Positions 55,023 through 64,000 of a stretch of 64,000 nt of DNA are shown piece after piece; position 1 is the stretch's first letter; every line of letters begins with the position of its first letter. This DNA is from Acinetobacter sp. NIPH 2100 (lineage in GTDB: Bacteria > Pseudomonadota > Gammaproteobacteria > Pseudomonadales > Moraxellaceae): the NCBI RefSeq assembly GCF_000369805.1, contig NZ_KB850224.1, positions 791,924-855,923 on the forward strand. Direction: 5' to 3'. Under the pieces are notes generated by a model. The model searched no databases and was not told the DNA's origin. It saw only the letters and a list, made by a program, of their open reading frames with translations. Made by a program: the position numbers and the translations under genes.

Positions 55023-56519
55023 ATGAACTTCACAATTTCTTTTTCTGAGCTAATGCCACTTGCTCCCGTGATGATTGTGGCTTTGACCGCAATCGTCGTG
55101 ATGTTACTGACTGCGATTAAACGTAATCACAATCTGATTGCGACAACGTCGGTTATTGGTTTAAACCTTGCTGCAATTTATATTGCATACACCATGTTTA
55201 CTGGGCACTTTGCACCAGTAAATGTGATGGGCATGTTTATGGTTGATCCATTTACCATGCTCTATCAATTCTTGATTTTGATTGCTGCCTTAGCGTGCTG
55301 TACTTTATCTCATGCCTATATTGAGACCTATAAAGACAACCGTGAAGAGCTATATATCTTGCTACTGTGCTCAGTCACTGGCGCAATGTTATTGGTTTCA
55401 AGCTCACACTATGCTGCATTCTTCATCAGCTTAGAGTTGATGTCGATTCCTGTATACGGCATGTTGGCTTATACCTATCAACGTAGTCAGTCTTTGGAAG
55501 CGGGGATTAAATATCTCGTACTTTCAGCGACTGCTTCTGCAATGTTGTTGATGGGTATGGCTTATATCTATGCATACACAGGTTCATTGTCATTCTATGA
55601 CTCTGTTCAGGCATTGTTCGCTGCGATCAAGCAACCAATGGTGTTATTGGGCTTAGGTTTAATTACCTTTGCAGTTGCATTCAAGCTTTCACTTGCACCA
55701 TTCCATAAATGGACGCCAGATGTGTATGCAGGTGCACCAGCACCTATGGCGACCTTCTTGGCAACGGCTGCAAAAGTTGCAACGATTGGTTTATTTGTAC
55801 GTTACTTACTGACTTCTGGTGCAATCTTGGTTGAATCATTAGTGACAGTGATTACCATCATTGCGGTATTGTCGATTGTGGTGGGTAACTTACTTGCAGT
55901 TCGTCAAGTTAACTTGAAACGTATCTTGGGTTATTCATCGATTGCACACTTTGGTTATTTGTTGATTGCTTTAATCAGCATGACTTATGCAAGTCTAGGT
56001 AGCGTTACTGTTTATGTGATTACTTATGTATTGACAACAATCGGTGCCTTCGGTGCAGTTGCATTAATGTCGAGTCCGTATAACAACGTCGATGAAGCAC
56101 AAAGTCTTGCAGACTATCGTGGTTTGTTCTGGCGTCGTCCGATCTTGACTGCAACATTGACCGTGATGATGTTGTCTTTAGCAGGTATTCCATTAACCGC
56201 AGGCTTCATTGGTAAGTTCCTTGTGGTTATGGCTGCGGTGACAACACAACACTGGTTCTTGGCGGCAATGATCGTGGTGGGTAGTGGTATCGGTTTGTAC
56301 TACTATTTACGTGTGATGGTGGTGATGTATATGACTCCACCAGATGTACCACGTATTGATGCAGATGCGCATTGGGGGAGTAAAGTCGGTGGTCTTATGG
56401 TGCTTGCTGCTGCGTTATTAGTGTTGGTGATGGGTGTTTATCCAGATCCAATGGTTAACTTGGCATTGAAGGCAGAGATCCTTTCTCCATTGCACTTTAT
56501 GTTGTCTCAACAACAGTAA
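55023..56519 (+). CDS. nuoN: NADH-quinone oxidoreductase subunit N
   Basis: This 498-residue antiporter-like subunit is the last gene of the operon. The conserved [49 protein letters not shown] and [15 protein letters not shown] are present. It is followed at once by a strong terminator. Confidence 0.97.
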   Translation: MNFTISFSELMPLAPVMIVALTAIVVMLLTAIKRNHNLIATTSVIGLNLAAIYIAYTMFTGHFAPVNVMGMFMVDPFTMLYQFLILIAALACCTLSHAYIETYKDNREELYILLLCSVTGAMLLVSSSHYAAFFISLELMSIPVYGMLAYTYQRSQSLEAGIKYLVLSATASAMLLMGMAYIYAYTGSLSFYDSVQALFAAIKQPMVLLGLGLITFAVAFKLSLAPFHKWTPDVYAGAPAPMATFLATAAKVATIGLFVRYLLTSGAILVESLVTVITIIAVLSIVVGNLLAVRQVNLKRILGYSSIAHFGYLLIALISMTYASLGSVTVYVITYVLTTIGAFGAVALMSSPYNNVDEAQSLADYRGLFWRRPILTATLTVMMLSLAGIPLTAGFIGKFLVVMAAVTTQHWFLAAMIVVGSGIGLYYYLRVMVVMYMTPPDVPRIDADAHWGSKVGGLMVLAAALLVLVMGVYPDPMVNLALKAEILSPLHFMLSQQQ

Positions 56520-56534
56520 TCGTCGGATTTGTAC

Positions 56535-56564
56535 AAAAAAGCCTCCAAAGTTGGAGGCTTTTTT
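56535..56564 (+). terminator. Terminator of the nuo operon
   Basis: GCCTCCAA / TTGGAGGC hairpin with A-run before and T-run after. Confidence 0.92.
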
Positions 56565-56565
56565 A

Positions 56566-56592
56566 TTGATGAGTAAAAAAACACTTTATAAT
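56566..56592 (+). promoter_or_regulatory. upp promoter
   Basis: A perfect TATAAT lies at 56587-56592, with TTGATG (56566-56571, 15-base spacer) as a sub-optimal -35. Transcription would begin near 56599. That rules out translation starts upstream of it and supports the GTG start of upp. Confidence 0.6.
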
Positions 56593-56625
56593 AGAACGAG
56601 ATTAATATTACCTAGGTACTCATTC

Positions 56626-57261
56626 GTGTCGATTCAAGAAATCCGTCATCCGCTTATTCGCCATAAACTTGGTTTATTACGTCGTTCAGATATTAGTACC
56701 AAGAATTTTCGTGAATTAGCGCAAGAAGTCACGATGTTACTGACTTATGAAGCAACAAAGGATCTTCCTGTTGTTGATCATGAAATTGATGGGTGGGCAG
56801 GGAAAGTCTCAACTCAGCGTATCGCAGGGAAGAAAATCACCATTGTTCCGATCTTGCGTGCTGGTATTGGGATGCTTGAAGGTGTTCTCAGTCTGATCCC
56901 AAGCGCGAAAGTGAGTGTCTTAGGTTTAGAGCGCGATGAAGCAACTTTAGAAGTGCGGACTTACTATAAAAAGTTAGTCCCTGATGTTGCAAACCGCTTG
57001 GCCATGATTATTGATCCGATGCTTGCGACAGGTAATTCTTTAATTGCTGCAATTGATGTATTGAAAGCAAGTGGCTGTAAAGATATTCGTGTTATGGTTT
57101 TAGTTGCTGCGCCAGAAGGTGTTGCAAAAGTAGAAGCTGCACATCCTGATGTGTTGATCTATACCGCATCGATTGACCAAGGTCTGAATGAGGAAGGCTA
57201 CATTGTTCCTGGTCTGGGTGATGCCGGCGACAAGATTTTTGGTAGTGTTCAAAAAGACTGA
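56626..57261 (+). CDS. upp: Uracil phosphoribosyltransferase
   Basis: Upp salvages uracil to UMP with PRPP. The PRPP-binding motif is [17 protein letters not shown]; the uracil-binding [15 protein letters not shown] is near the C-terminus. I start it at GTG 56626 (translated [16 protein letters not shown]), giving the standard 211 residues. The frame stays open upstream to 56551, but that would place the start inside the nuo terminator and upstream of the -10 box. The ribosome site (TAGGT) is weak. Confidence 0.94.
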   Translation: MSIQEIRHPLIRHKLGLLRRSDISTKNFRELAQEVTMLLTYEATKDLPVVDHEIDGWAGKVSTQRIAGKKITIVPILRAGIGMLEGVLSLIPSAKVSVLGLERDEATLEVRTYYKKLVPDVANRLAMIIDPMLATGNSLIAAIDVLKASGCKDIRVMVLVAAPEGVAKVEAAHPDVLIYTASIDQGLNEEGYIVPGLGDAGDKIFGSVQKD

Positions 57262-57277
57262 TTTTTGAAACATTCAT

Positions 57278-57337
57278 AAAAAGAGACTTAATCTCATCCT
57301 GAAGTTGTTTGGGGGATAGATTGAAAGTCTCTTTTTT
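57278..57337 (+). terminator. Terminator after upp
   Basis: AAAAGAGACTT / AAGTCTCTTTT stem with a long (about 35-base) loop and a T tail. Confidence 0.75.
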
Positions 57338-57384
57338 ATTTTTATATACTGTGATGATCAGGTTTACGAAGTAGGGTAAATGTC

Positions 57385-57675
57385 ATGAAGCAAGAGTTCT
57401 ATCAGGGAAAAATTAAACAATATAATCCAGACAAAGGCTTTGGCTTTATTGGGACCTCTGAAGGGGATGTGTTTTTTCATATTTCAGAGTATCCAGCTGG
57501 TGGCGAGCCGAAAAGAAATGAAAAAGTGAAATTCGTGGTCGTTGAAAATGAAGGAAAATACAAAGCCACAAAAATTGAGCTTGTTGATCCTAATCCAGCG
57601 AAAACCAAAAAAACACAAATATCAAATCATAATAAGTCGATCACTTCAGAGTTGTTATCAAACTTCAGACGCTGA
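57385..57675 (+). CDS. Cold-shock domain protein with C-terminal extension
   Basis: This 96-residue protein has an N-terminal cold-shock (OB-fold) domain, residues about 5-67. The RNA-binding motifs are KGFGFIG (RNP1-like) and DVFFHIS (RNP2-like). It differs from the classical 70-residue Csp proteins in having shorter loops. It also has a 30-residue Lys/Asn/Ser-rich tail (KTKKTQISNHNKSITSELLSNFRR). It probably binds single-stranded nucleic acid. It is a single-gene unit with its own terminator. Confidence 0.85.
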   Translation: MKQEFYQGKIKQYNPDKGFGFIGTSEGDVFFHISEYPAGGEPKRNEKVKFVVVENEGKYKATKIELVDPNPAKTKKTQISNHNKSITSELLSNFRR

Positions 57676-57720
57676 TTTCTTTGCGATGGTTTGACCTGAA
57701 CTGGGTTTAAATTTTAAGAG

Positions 57721-57750
57721 AAAAGAGGCTTTTAGCCTCTTTTTCTTTTT
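57721..57750 (+). terminator. Terminator after cold-shock gene
   Basis: AAAAGAGGC / GCCTCTTTT hairpin with a T-rich tail. Confidence 0.88.
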
Positions 57751-57917
57751 AGACGATCTAATACTACCGCCTTATGATTGCGCCTATTGCAGCTAATCAG
57801 TTGTTGAACTAAGCCTGAGAGGTGAAACATTTCATAAATTATTGGGTTAAAAATAAATTATGTGAATTCTCATGATGAGATTTTTATATTCATTGAATAA
57901 ATGGGTGTTATTTTATT

Positions 57918-57957
57918 AATGATTTTTATTATCATTTGTTAATTTGTCTTATATACT
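57918..57957 (+). promoter_or_regulatory. Promoter with Fur-box-like site before TonB receptor
   Basis: AATGAT-7 bases-ATCATT (57918-57936) matches the arrangement and AT-rich content of a 19-base Fur box (GATAAT repeats are seen on the minus strand). It overlaps a plausible -35, TTATCA (57929-57934), which is 17 bases from TATACT (57952-57957). Iron-dependent repression is the natural reading. Confidence 0.6.
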
Positions 57958-57987
57958 GTGGTCAAATTTTTATCGGGGTTTGATCAC

Positions 57988-60162
57988 TTGAAAAAGAATA
58001 TATTATTTTTATCTCTCATTGCTTTGCCAATGTTTGCTGTTGCTGAAGACAATACCGTTTTACCCACGATTACGGTAAAAGCAGACTCTCAAGCAACAGA
58101 TGCGACGGGCAAACTAAAAAAAGATGCGAGCTTAGGTATCCTTGGCGAGAAAGCAGTATTAGATACGCCCTTTAGTATTCAATCTTATACAGAACAAGCA
58201 ATTAAAGATAAGCAGGCCGATTCGATCGCAGGCATTCTTAAAAATGATCCAAGTATTCGTACCACCACCAACAGTGGTCATTTAAACGAAAACTTTATGA
58301 TCCGTGGTTTTGCTGTGACGTGGGAAGATGCCAATATCAACGGTTCTTATGGGATGTCACCAAGTGGTCGGACTCCAACTGATATTTTGAGCTCTGCCAG
58401 TGTACTAAAAGGACCGAATGCATTGATTGCTGGTATGGCCCCAGGTGGTAGTATTGGTGGTGTAGTGATGGCAACTACCAAACGGGCCGATCGAGATTTG
58501 ACCCAAGTCTCAGCCATGTATGAGGATGGTGGTTATTACAAATCAGGTTTTGATGTAGCTCGTCGTTTTGGTGAAAATCAGGAGTTTGGTGCACGTGTCA
58601 GTGCGACCTATGGACAAGGCGAACATATTGTTGATGGTTTAGAAGATAAAAATACCGCGGCTGTATTGGCACTGGACTATACGACCGATCAAGCCAAAAT
58701 CAACTTCGATGCCTACACCACACGCGACAGTCGTGATGGTGGCTCACCTGCGATGATCTCTTTTTCAACATTGAAGCGTGTTTTACCCGCACCAGATGGT
58801 AAGCTGAATTATTTCCCACATTTAGAAGGCATGCAAAGTGCCAACTATGTGGGTTTATCGGGTGAATATAAGCTTCTACCTAATTTAAAAGCATTTGCTG
58901 GTGCTGGGTTCAATGAACGTGAATACCGTGGACATTTATTTGGTACACGTATGATTGTACGGGATATGCCAGCCAACTCGATGGGCATGAATAATTCTGC
59001 TTTGGTTGGTGCGAATGGGGATGCCTTGGCGCAATATTACCGTGTTGGTTCAAAAGAGCATAACACCACGTTTAATGCGGGCCTAGAAGGTCAAATTTTT
59101 ACGGGTGATATTTCCCATACTTTGGCATTTCGTGCTGATTATCTAAAACGCAAATACAGTCAGCATAAAGGGCGTGGTGCAGCAGAAGTTTACTTCCCAA
59201 CCAATATCTATGATCCAAGCAGTGAAGGACATATGCCAAATACATGGCCAGAGATTGTTCCAACTGCGGATGATGTGTATGTCAGCTATAGCTTGAGCGA
59301 TCAAATTTCCATGTTGGACGATAAGCTACAGTTTATTTTAGGTGTACGTTATCAAGACATGGATTTAAAATCGCTGACGACCAATACTAAATTGAAAGAT
59401 GATAAGTTATCTCCAAGTGTAGCAATCGTTGTGAAACCTTTTGGTGAAGAAACTTCATTCTATGCCAGCTATGTTGAAGGCCTAGTGAGAGGTGCAACTG
59501 TCAGCGTGGCGACTGATGCAAATTACAATAAGACATTTGCGCCGTTTGAAAGTAAGCAGTACGAAATTGGTGCTAAATATCAAGGTGATCGTTGGTTACA
59601 TACTTTAGCGCTTTATCAAATTAAAAAGCCAAGTACGCTAACGGATCTAACCTATCGTGATCCAAATGATGCAAAGATTACCCAAATCACAACCGATGGT
59701 GCGAAGACTGAATCAAAAGGAGTTGAATACGGTTTCTCTGGTAAAGTCACTGAAGACCTGATTGTTTACGGTAATTTGGCATACATTGATACTGAATATA
59801 CAAAAGCGATTTCAAGTGGTGTGAATCTTTCAGGTAAAACTATTGAAGGTACACCTGAGTTCACAGCAGGTGTGGGTGTAGATTATCAAATCCCATTTGT
59901 TGAAGGGTTAAGCGTAAATGCGTTTGCAACCTACGTCGATGAACAATATTTAACTGCGGACAATACGCTTAAGTTACCTGATTACACCTTGGTTGATTTA
60001 GGTGCGAAGTATGCAACTAAACTTGGTGGGGTAAATACAACTTTCCGTGCCAATGTTGATAATGTTGCTGACAAAAAATATTGGGATGGTGTGTTCACCA
60101 GTGGCTTTACTACTGTCGGTGCAGGTCGTACTTATAAGCTTGGGGTGAGTTTCGATTTCTAA
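57988..60162 (+). CDS. TonB-dependent siderophore receptor
   Basis: This outer-membrane receptor takes up a ferric siderophore with TonB energy. It has a signal peptide (KKNILFLSLIALPMFAVA), a TonB box-like region (TVLPTITVKAD) and a plug domain (about residues 50-160, IAGILKNDPSIRTTTNSGHLNENFMIRGF). A 22-strand barrel ends in VGAGRTYKLGVSFDF. No N-terminal signalling (STN) domain is present. TTG 57988 is preferred (724 residues), because the predicted transcription start lies after the alternative GTG 57958, and GGGG (57975-57978) gives a spaced ribosome site. The siderophore type is not determinable from the sequence. Confidence 0.88.
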   Translation: MKKNILFLSLIALPMFAVAEDNTVLPTITVKADSQATDATGKLKKDASLGILGEKAVLDTPFSIQSYTEQAIKDKQADSIAGILKNDPSIRTTTNSGHLNENFMIRGFAVTWEDANINGSYGMSPSGRTPTDILSSASVLKGPNALIAGMAPGGSIGGVVMATTKRADRDLTQVSAMYEDGGYYKSGFDVARRFGENQEFGARVSATYGQGEHIVDGLEDKNTAAVLALDYTTDQAKINFDAYTTRDSRDGGSPAMISFSTLKRVLPAPDGKLNYFPHLEGMQSANYVGLSGEYKLLPNLKAFAGAGFNEREYRGHLFGTRMIVRDMPANSMGMNNSALVGANGDALAQYYRVGSKEHNTTFNAGLEGQIFTGDISHTLAFRADYLKRKYSQHKGRGAAEVYFPTNIYDPSSEGHMPNTWPEIVPTADDVYVSYSLSDQISMLDDKLQFILGVRYQDMDLKSLTTNTKLKDDKLSPSVAIVVKPFGEETSFYASYVEGLVRGATVSVATDANYNKTFAPFESKQYEIGAKYQGDRWLHTLALYQIKKPSTLTDLTYRDPNDAKITQITTDGAKTESKGVEYGFSGKVTEDLIVYGNLAYIDTEYTKAISSGVNLSGKTIEGTPEFTAGVGVDYQIPFVEGLSVNAFATYVDEQYLTADNTLKLPDYTLVDLGAKYATKLGGVNTTFRANVDNVADKKYWDGVFTSGFTTVGAGRTYKLGVSFDF

Positions 60163-60174
60163 ATTTTAATAAAT

Positions 60175-60206
60175 AAAAAAACGCGTCCAATCGGAAGCGT
60201 TTTTTA
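60175..60206. terminator. Bidirectional terminator
   Basis: ACGC(g)TCC / GGA(a)GCGT hairpin with A-run and T-run, between the convergent TonB receptor and LysR genes. Confidence 0.85.
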
Positions 60207-60218
60207 TTTTCAAACAAA

Positions 60219-61103
60219 TTAAACCTGATCTTCGCAGAATTGCAAAAAGGCTTTCAGCCCTGGTCCTTGGTATTTCTGACGATGCACCAGCATATACAGT
60301 GGTCGAGTTAATTCCCAGAAAGGGGTATCGATAATCACCAACTGACCTTTTTCTTGTAGCGGCTCAATCGCCAGTCTGGAAACACAAGACATGCCTAAAC
60401 CACCAGCGACAATTTTTAAAATTGCTTCATTATGACCTAGGGTTAAACGGATATTGGCATCGGGAAGGTCTTGCAAAATTGCATTGTCAAACACTTCACG
60501 TGTACCAGAGCCTTCTTCACGTAAAATCCATTCGACATCATTGAAATCAGTCGCGCTGATTGGACGGTTCAACTGCGCTAAGGGATGATCAGGCGCACAA
60601 CAAACAGCTAGCTCATCATCACGCCAGTGGATGCATTGTAATTGGGGTAAGTGGCAAGAACCTTCAATCAAAGCCAAATCAAGCTGAAATTGATTGACGG
60701 CTTCAATCATTTGACGGGTATTGCCGACTTGTAATTGTAAATGGGCTTTGGGATGACGTTGTAAGAAGTCAGCCATCAGATCAGGCATTAAATAATCACT
60801 GATGGTGAGCGTTGCGCCTAAACGTAGATCAATACTTTGTAATTCGCCCTTAGCCGCTTGTTCAAAAGAATCACAACGGCCTAAAATTTCTAAAGCTTGT
60901 GGGAGTAAAAAACGTCCCAAATCATTGAGTTGTAATCGTTTACCCAAACGATCAAAAAGTGGTGCACCCAGACCATCTTCTAAATCTGCTAAAGCCATAC
61001 TTGCCGCACTTTGTGTAAGTCGGACAGCATCGCTCGCTTTGGTAACAGTTCCTTCTTGAGCGACCGCCACGAAAACAGCCAACTGGCGTAATGTCATGCG
61101 CAT
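60219..61103 (-). CDS. LysR-type regulator, FinR-like
   Basis: This 294-residue LysR regulator has an N-terminal winged helix (LRQLAVFVAVAQEGTVTKASDAVRLTQSAASMALADLEDGLGAPLFDR) and a periplasmic-binding-protein-like effector domain. It is transcribed divergently from fpr with 84 bases between. In Pseudomonas the same arrangement is FinR-fpr, where FinR activates fpr under superoxide stress or iron limitation. The name FinR is therefore inferred from context and not from a diagnostic residue. Two starts (ATG 61103 and 61097) are possible. Confidence 0.85.
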   Translation of the reverse strand: MRMTLRQLAVFVAVAQEGTVTKASDAVRLTQSAASMALADLEDGLGAPLFDRLGKRLQLNDLGRFLLPQALEILGRCDSFEQAAKGELQSIDLRLGATLTISDYLMPDLMADFLQRHPKAHLQLQVGNTRQMIEAVNQFQLDLALIEGSCHLPQLQCIHWRDDELAVCCAPDHPLAQLNRPISATDFNDVEWILREEGSGTREVFDNAILQDLPDANIRLTLGHNEAILKIVAGGLGMSCVSRLAIEPLQEKGQLVIIDTPFWELTRPLYMLVHRQKYQGPGLKAFLQFCEDQV

Positions 61104-61187
61104 GTTAAATAGCCTTAATGTTTTGAGTATCCATCAATTATTCGATCATGCTAACATGAGCCTACTGTTTCGTGCCACGTTCAAATC

Positions 61188-61949
61188 ATGTCAATTGAAA
61201 AATTTAGCTTAGAAAAGGTTTTGTCTGTACACCGTTGGATTCACAATTTGTTTAGTTTTACGATGACCCGACCAGCTCATTTTAAATTTACCGCAGGTCA
61301 GTTCGCGCGTATTGGTCTAATGGTTGAAGGGGAGTTGGTTGTTCGTGCTTATTCAGTTGTCTCTTCACCTTTCGATGAAACTTTAGAATTCTTTTCAATT
61401 GTCGTTCCAGATGGGGCATTTACCTCTAATCTGCAACATCTGAAAGTAGGCGATGAGCTTTATCTTGAAAAAATCTCTTACGGTTATCTGACCTTAGCAC
61501 GTTATCAGCAGCCTTTGCCGCAGGATTTATGGTTATTGGGTACAGGCACAGGATTAGCGCCATTTTTGTCGATGTTGCAAGACTTTGAAACATGGAACAA
61601 ATATCAGCAGATCAATCTGGTCTATAGCGTACGTACCGAATCTGAACTGGCTTATGTTGATCGGATTCAGGAAATTGCAGCACTGTTTGGCGAAGGTCAT
61701 TCAGGCTTTAAATTTGTACCCATTATCACACGCGATCCAAATGCGGCTTTACATGACCGTTTACCAGTTTTAATTGCCAATGGTGAATTAGAAAAAGCAG
61801 TTGGACTCTCTTTTAACAGAGACAGCAGTCATGTGATGTTATGTGGAAATCCGCAAATGGTCGAAGATACCAAAGAAGCATTAAAGCAACGTGGTTTAAT
61901 CATGAATCGGCGTGGTGAAGGCAATATCGCGGTAGAGAATTATTGGTAA
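61188..61949 (+). CDS. fpr: Ferredoxin/flavodoxin--NADP+ reductase
   Basis: This 253-residue FAD enzyme moves electrons between NADPH and ferredoxin or flavodoxin, supporting iron-sulfur repair and oxidative stress defence. The FAD-binding VVRAYSVVSSP, the NADP-binding GTGTGLAPFLSML and VMLCGNPQMVEDT, and the C-terminal aromatic end (VENYW) are characteristic. The divergent LysR gene is the likely regulator. Confidence 0.94.
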   Translation: MSIEKFSLEKVLSVHRWIHNLFSFTMTRPAHFKFTAGQFARIGLMVEGELVVRAYSVVSSPFDETLEFFSIVVPDGAFTSNLQHLKVGDELYLEKISYGYLTLARYQQPLPQDLWLLGTGTGLAPFLSMLQDFETWNKYQQINLVYSVRTESELAYVDRIQEIAALFGEGHSGFKFVPIITRDPNAALHDRLPVLIANGELEKAVGLSFNRDSSHVMLCGNPQMVEDTKEALKQRGLIMNRRGEGNIAVENYW

Positions 61950-62004
61950 TGAGCAGCTTTTCCTTTACGAGGATAGCTTAAAGCAGAGGGTGGTAGGATA
62001 TGTT

Positions 62005-62427
62005 TTAATGAACAAACATATCCATAAATTCACGAATTTCTTGAATCGCGGTATCCACATCTGTGGTTAACCAGGTTGGTTCAAACAGCCCGATATAATG
62101 TTCCAACCGATCTTGTGGGACGACCAGACGCACTGGACAATCTTCTTCAAGTAAACGCCAAGGCAGGATTGGAACTTCATTGTCTAAAAAGGGTTGTACA
62201 TTACGGATGTCGACAATCATCGCATTGATGCAATCTGGTAATGGCATCACTGAAAACTCTTCTGTACGACGACGGAAGTATTCTAAATCGCCCCATTTCA
62301 GGATATAGCTTGGCTTATTAAACTCAATAATTCCAATCAAATGTTCATCGCGTGTGTGATGTAAAAAACATTGATGTGTGACATCAGTGTCTAAATCAAG
62401 AGAAACACTTTGTTGGCTATAGGACAT
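62005..62427 (-). CDS. Hypothetical protein
   Basis: This 140-residue soluble acidic protein is not recognised. It contains HLIGIIEFNKPSYILKWGDLEYFRRRTEEF and NAMIVDIRNVQPFLDNEVPILPWRLLEEDCPVRLVVP, which look like a compact alpha/beta fold. The sequence resembles no enzyme motif I know. It converges on fpr with 55 bases between and no clear terminator. Confidence 0.75.
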   Translation of the reverse strand: MSYSQQSVSLDLDTDVTHQCFLHHTRDEHLIGIIEFNKPSYILKWGDLEYFRRRTEEFSVMPLPDCINAMIVDIRNVQPFLDNEVPILPWRLLEEDCPVRLVVPQDRLEHYIGLFEPTWLTTDVDTAIQEIREFMDMFVH

Positions 62428-62631
62428 AAAGCAGAACGGCTGAGAAATGAGGCGCGTATTATAGCTTATTTTAACGCATTCTAAAACCGACTATATTTTA
62501 AACAAAAAATAAAATAATAAAAGTAGAGTTCTGCAACTGGCGCAACGATAGTCCGAAGCTTCTTCACACAACGCTACATAGGGTATTGCTAATATAAAAC
62601 TTGAAAATTAATAAGGATGAGGGCTGCTATC

Positions 62632-62832
62632 ATGCATGATTTTAGTAAGCCACAACCTCATGTGGCGAGCAAAGAAGAAATTACCAAAAAGAGAAGATTA
62701 CCTGTTTATATTTTGATTTTAGTGGGAATCTTCCTGATTGCATTACTTGTATATATGGTTGCTGATCATTCAGCCAATCCAACTGCTCAAGTGATCATGT
62801 CACATATGCAGTCGGCCATTCTGAATGCTTAA
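62632..62832 (+). CDS. Small single-pass membrane protein
   Basis: This 66-residue protein has a hydrophilic N-terminus with KKRR before one helix (LPVYILILVGIFLIALLVYMVA) and a short outside tail. ATG 62632 (MHDFSKPQ) is preferred to ATG 62617. GAGGG (62619-62623) is 8 bases from the former, while AAGG directly abuts the latter. The function is unknown. It has its own terminator. Confidence 0.65.
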   Translation: MHDFSKPQPHVASKEEITKKRRLPVYILILVGIFLIALLVYMVADHSANPTAQVIMSHMQSAILNA

Positions 62833-62866
62833 GCAGGCATATCTTTAGACCAAACTAATTCCTCAT

Positions 62867-62899
62867 AAAGCTCATTGGTGTGAATCAATGAGCTTTTTT
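62867..62899 (+). terminator. Terminator after small membrane protein gene
   Basis: AAAGCTCATTG / CAATGAGCTTT perfect 11-bp stem, 8-base loop, T-run. Confidence 0.92.
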
Positions 62900-63059
62900 G
62901 CAAAATTATGAGACCTTTTTGTTGTATTAGTGCTGCCATTGATTGATTGGAAAATAGACAAAACCTATGGTGGAAGTATCCATAAATCATGTTCTTAATG
63001 TAGAGCGTTCATCAATGGATTTGTAGCAAGATTTAAAAACACAATATAAGGATAACAAC

Positions 63060-64000
63060 ATGAATGAATTTTTTAGTGACCCCTCCAATCGCGGAGGATT
63101 TGATGCAATGTATTACTGGGATCAATTTCATCCTATCTTTGCTGCTGTTGTCATCCTGCTTGTTGGTTGGATTGTTGCTTTAGTCATTGCAGCAGGTGTA
63201 AAGAAATTATTGCAAAAACTTGATACCAACCATAAGTTGTCTACAGCAACGGGTCGTACGCCAAATATTGAGAATCTGGTATCCAAACTGGTGTTTTGGT
63301 TTGTGATGATTCTTGCGGTGGTCGGCGCGTTAAATGTTTTAAATATTAGTGGTGTAAGCGATCCATTTAGCAATATGGTAGGTCGTGTACTCGCGTATAT
63401 ACCGAACTTGCTGGCTGCTGTTGCAGTGGGTTTTATTGGTTGGATCGTCGCACGTTTGGTTCGCGCAGGCCTGACCAATGTACTGTCCAGAACTGAGCTA
63501 GATGAAAAATTAAGTGGCGAAGTGGGGGTGAGTTCCCTCAGTACCAATATCGGTGAGATTTTTTACTGGTTGGTTCTATTACTGTTCCTACCGATTGTGC
63601 TATCAATTTTAGGCTTAACGGGTCTGTTAATTCCTGTACAGAATATGGTGAATGAAGCGATTGCTTATCTACCGAATCTGTTTATTACAGGTGTGATCAT
63701 TTTCGTGGGCTATATTCTTGCGAAAATTGTGCGTGGCATCGTAGAAGGCTTGAGTAATAGTCTGGGTTTACAAGCACAGGCTGAGAAAGTCGGTCTATTT
63801 AAAAACTCCAATGTGTCTAAATTCTTAGGCTCATTTGTGTTTGCCATCATTATTATCACCACCTTAATTGTGGCCTTTGAAGCGCTCGGGATTCAAGCGA
63901 TTTCTCAACCAGCAACCGCAATGCTGAATGAAATCATGTATGCAATTCCACAAATTATTGCAGCAGGTTTGATTTTAATTGTGGCTTATATCGTCTCCCG
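63060..64000 (+). CDS. Mechanosensitive ion channel family protein (5' part, runs off window)
   Basis: The gene is open to the window end (at least 313 residues). ATG 63060 has AAGGA about 8 bases upstream. The visible part contains repeated hydrophobic helices with the conserved TM-helix pattern of MscS-related proteins: YIPNLLAAVAVGFIGWIVARLVR, YLPNLFITGVIIFVGYILAKIVRG and AIPQIIAAGLILIVAYIVS. Such tandem TM-helix repeats precede the MscS pore domain in larger homologues or stand alone. Without the C-terminus I cannot tell which. Confidence 0.8.
   Translation, partial: MNEFFSDPSNRGGFDAMYYWDQFHPIFAAVVILLVGWIVALVIAAGVKKLLQKLDTNHKLSTATGRTPNIENLVSKLVFWFVMILAVVGALNVLNISGVSDPFSNMVGRVLAYIPNLLAAVAVGFIGWIVARLVRAGLTNVLSRTELDEKLSGEVGVSSLSTNIGEIFYWLVLLLFLPIVLSILGLTGLLIPVQNMVNEAIAYLPNLFITGVIIFVGYILAKIVRGIVEGLSNSLGLQAQAEKVGLFKNSNVSKFLGSFVFAIIIITTLIVAFEALGIQAISQPATAMLNEIMYAIPQIIAAGLILIVAYIVS

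Noticed and set aside
1-64000. CRISPR arrays, insertion sequences, integrases, toxin-antitoxin pairs
   Set aside because: No regularly spaced repeats, transposase motifs or typical toxin-antitoxin gene pairs were seen on either strand.

Overview
The window is a chromosomal segment of an Acinetobacter species, roughly 40% GC. The genus call rests on several things read from the sequence: a BfmR/BfmS two-component pair, a fused nuoCD inside a complete nuoA-N operon, a betIBA locus with two BCCT choline transporters, a MesX/MesD methionine synthase pair, and protein sequences typical of Moraxellaceae. The species cannot be fixed from the sequence alone. No insertion sequence, CRISPR array, prophage module or rRNA gene was seen.

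Layout. 1-2.7 kb: end of a copper-resistance operon (3' end of copA, then copB, then two uncharacterised genes). 2.8-3.7 kb: a guanidine-II (mini-ykkC) riboswitch in front of the guanidinium exporter gdx/sugE, followed by ogt. 3.7-4.26 kb: a gene-free block full of inverted repeats. 4.3-6.7 kb: argJ and nadA. 6.75-7.29 kb: a tRNA operon (Pro-Arg-His-Pro, the two Pro genes identical) with its own promoter and terminator. 7.3-8.4 kb: an AT-rich accessory patch with one membrane protein of unknown function. 8.4-20.4 kb: alcohol/choline oxidation genes (a GMC oxidoreductase, a Zn-dependent dehydrogenase, a TorF-like porin) and the choline-to-betaine locus betIBA / betT1-betT2. The bet genes are transcribed divergently from a 40-bp perfect palindrome that carries both promoters. 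20.4-24.8 kb: small membrane protein, MFS exporter, membrane-anchored malate:quinone oxidoreductase, GNAT acetyltransferase. 25.1-27.8 kb: mesX, mesD and a flavin reductase gene, a putative oxygen-dependent, folate-independent methionine synthase system. 27.9-28.2 kb: a promoter followed by a strongly folded non-coding RNA. 28.4-29.5 kb: TetR regulator and a small hypothetical gene. 29.7-34.7 kb: nrdB, a 43-residue membrane protein, nrdA, and an upstream region with two NrdR-box-like sites and a perfect DnaA box. 34.7-37.2 kb: bfmR-bfmS. 37.3-41.1 kb: glutathione S-transferase, a secreted protein of unknown function, a small hypothetical protein and a MASE1-type diguanylate cyclase. 41.5-56.5 kb: nuoA-B-CD-E-F-G-H-I-J-K-L-M-N. 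56.6-64 kb: upp, a cold-shock-domain protein, a Fur-box-preceded TonB siderophore receptor, a FinR-like LysR regulator divergent from fpr, two small proteins and the 5' part of a mechanosensitive-channel gene that runs off the window.

How it fits together. Most of the segment is core metabolism: complex I and Mqo feed the quinone pool, nrdAB makes dNTPs, and bet makes an osmoprotectant. The less ordinary elements are regulatory or small: the guanidine riboswitch, the symmetric bet operator, the structured RNA at 27.95 kb, the NrdR/DnaA sites, the palindrome at the bfmR promoter and the mini-protein between nrdB and nrdA. The MesX/MesD/flavin-reductase cluster is the best candidate for incompletely understood biochemistry. 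The RNA at 27.95 kb is the best candidate for an undescribed element.
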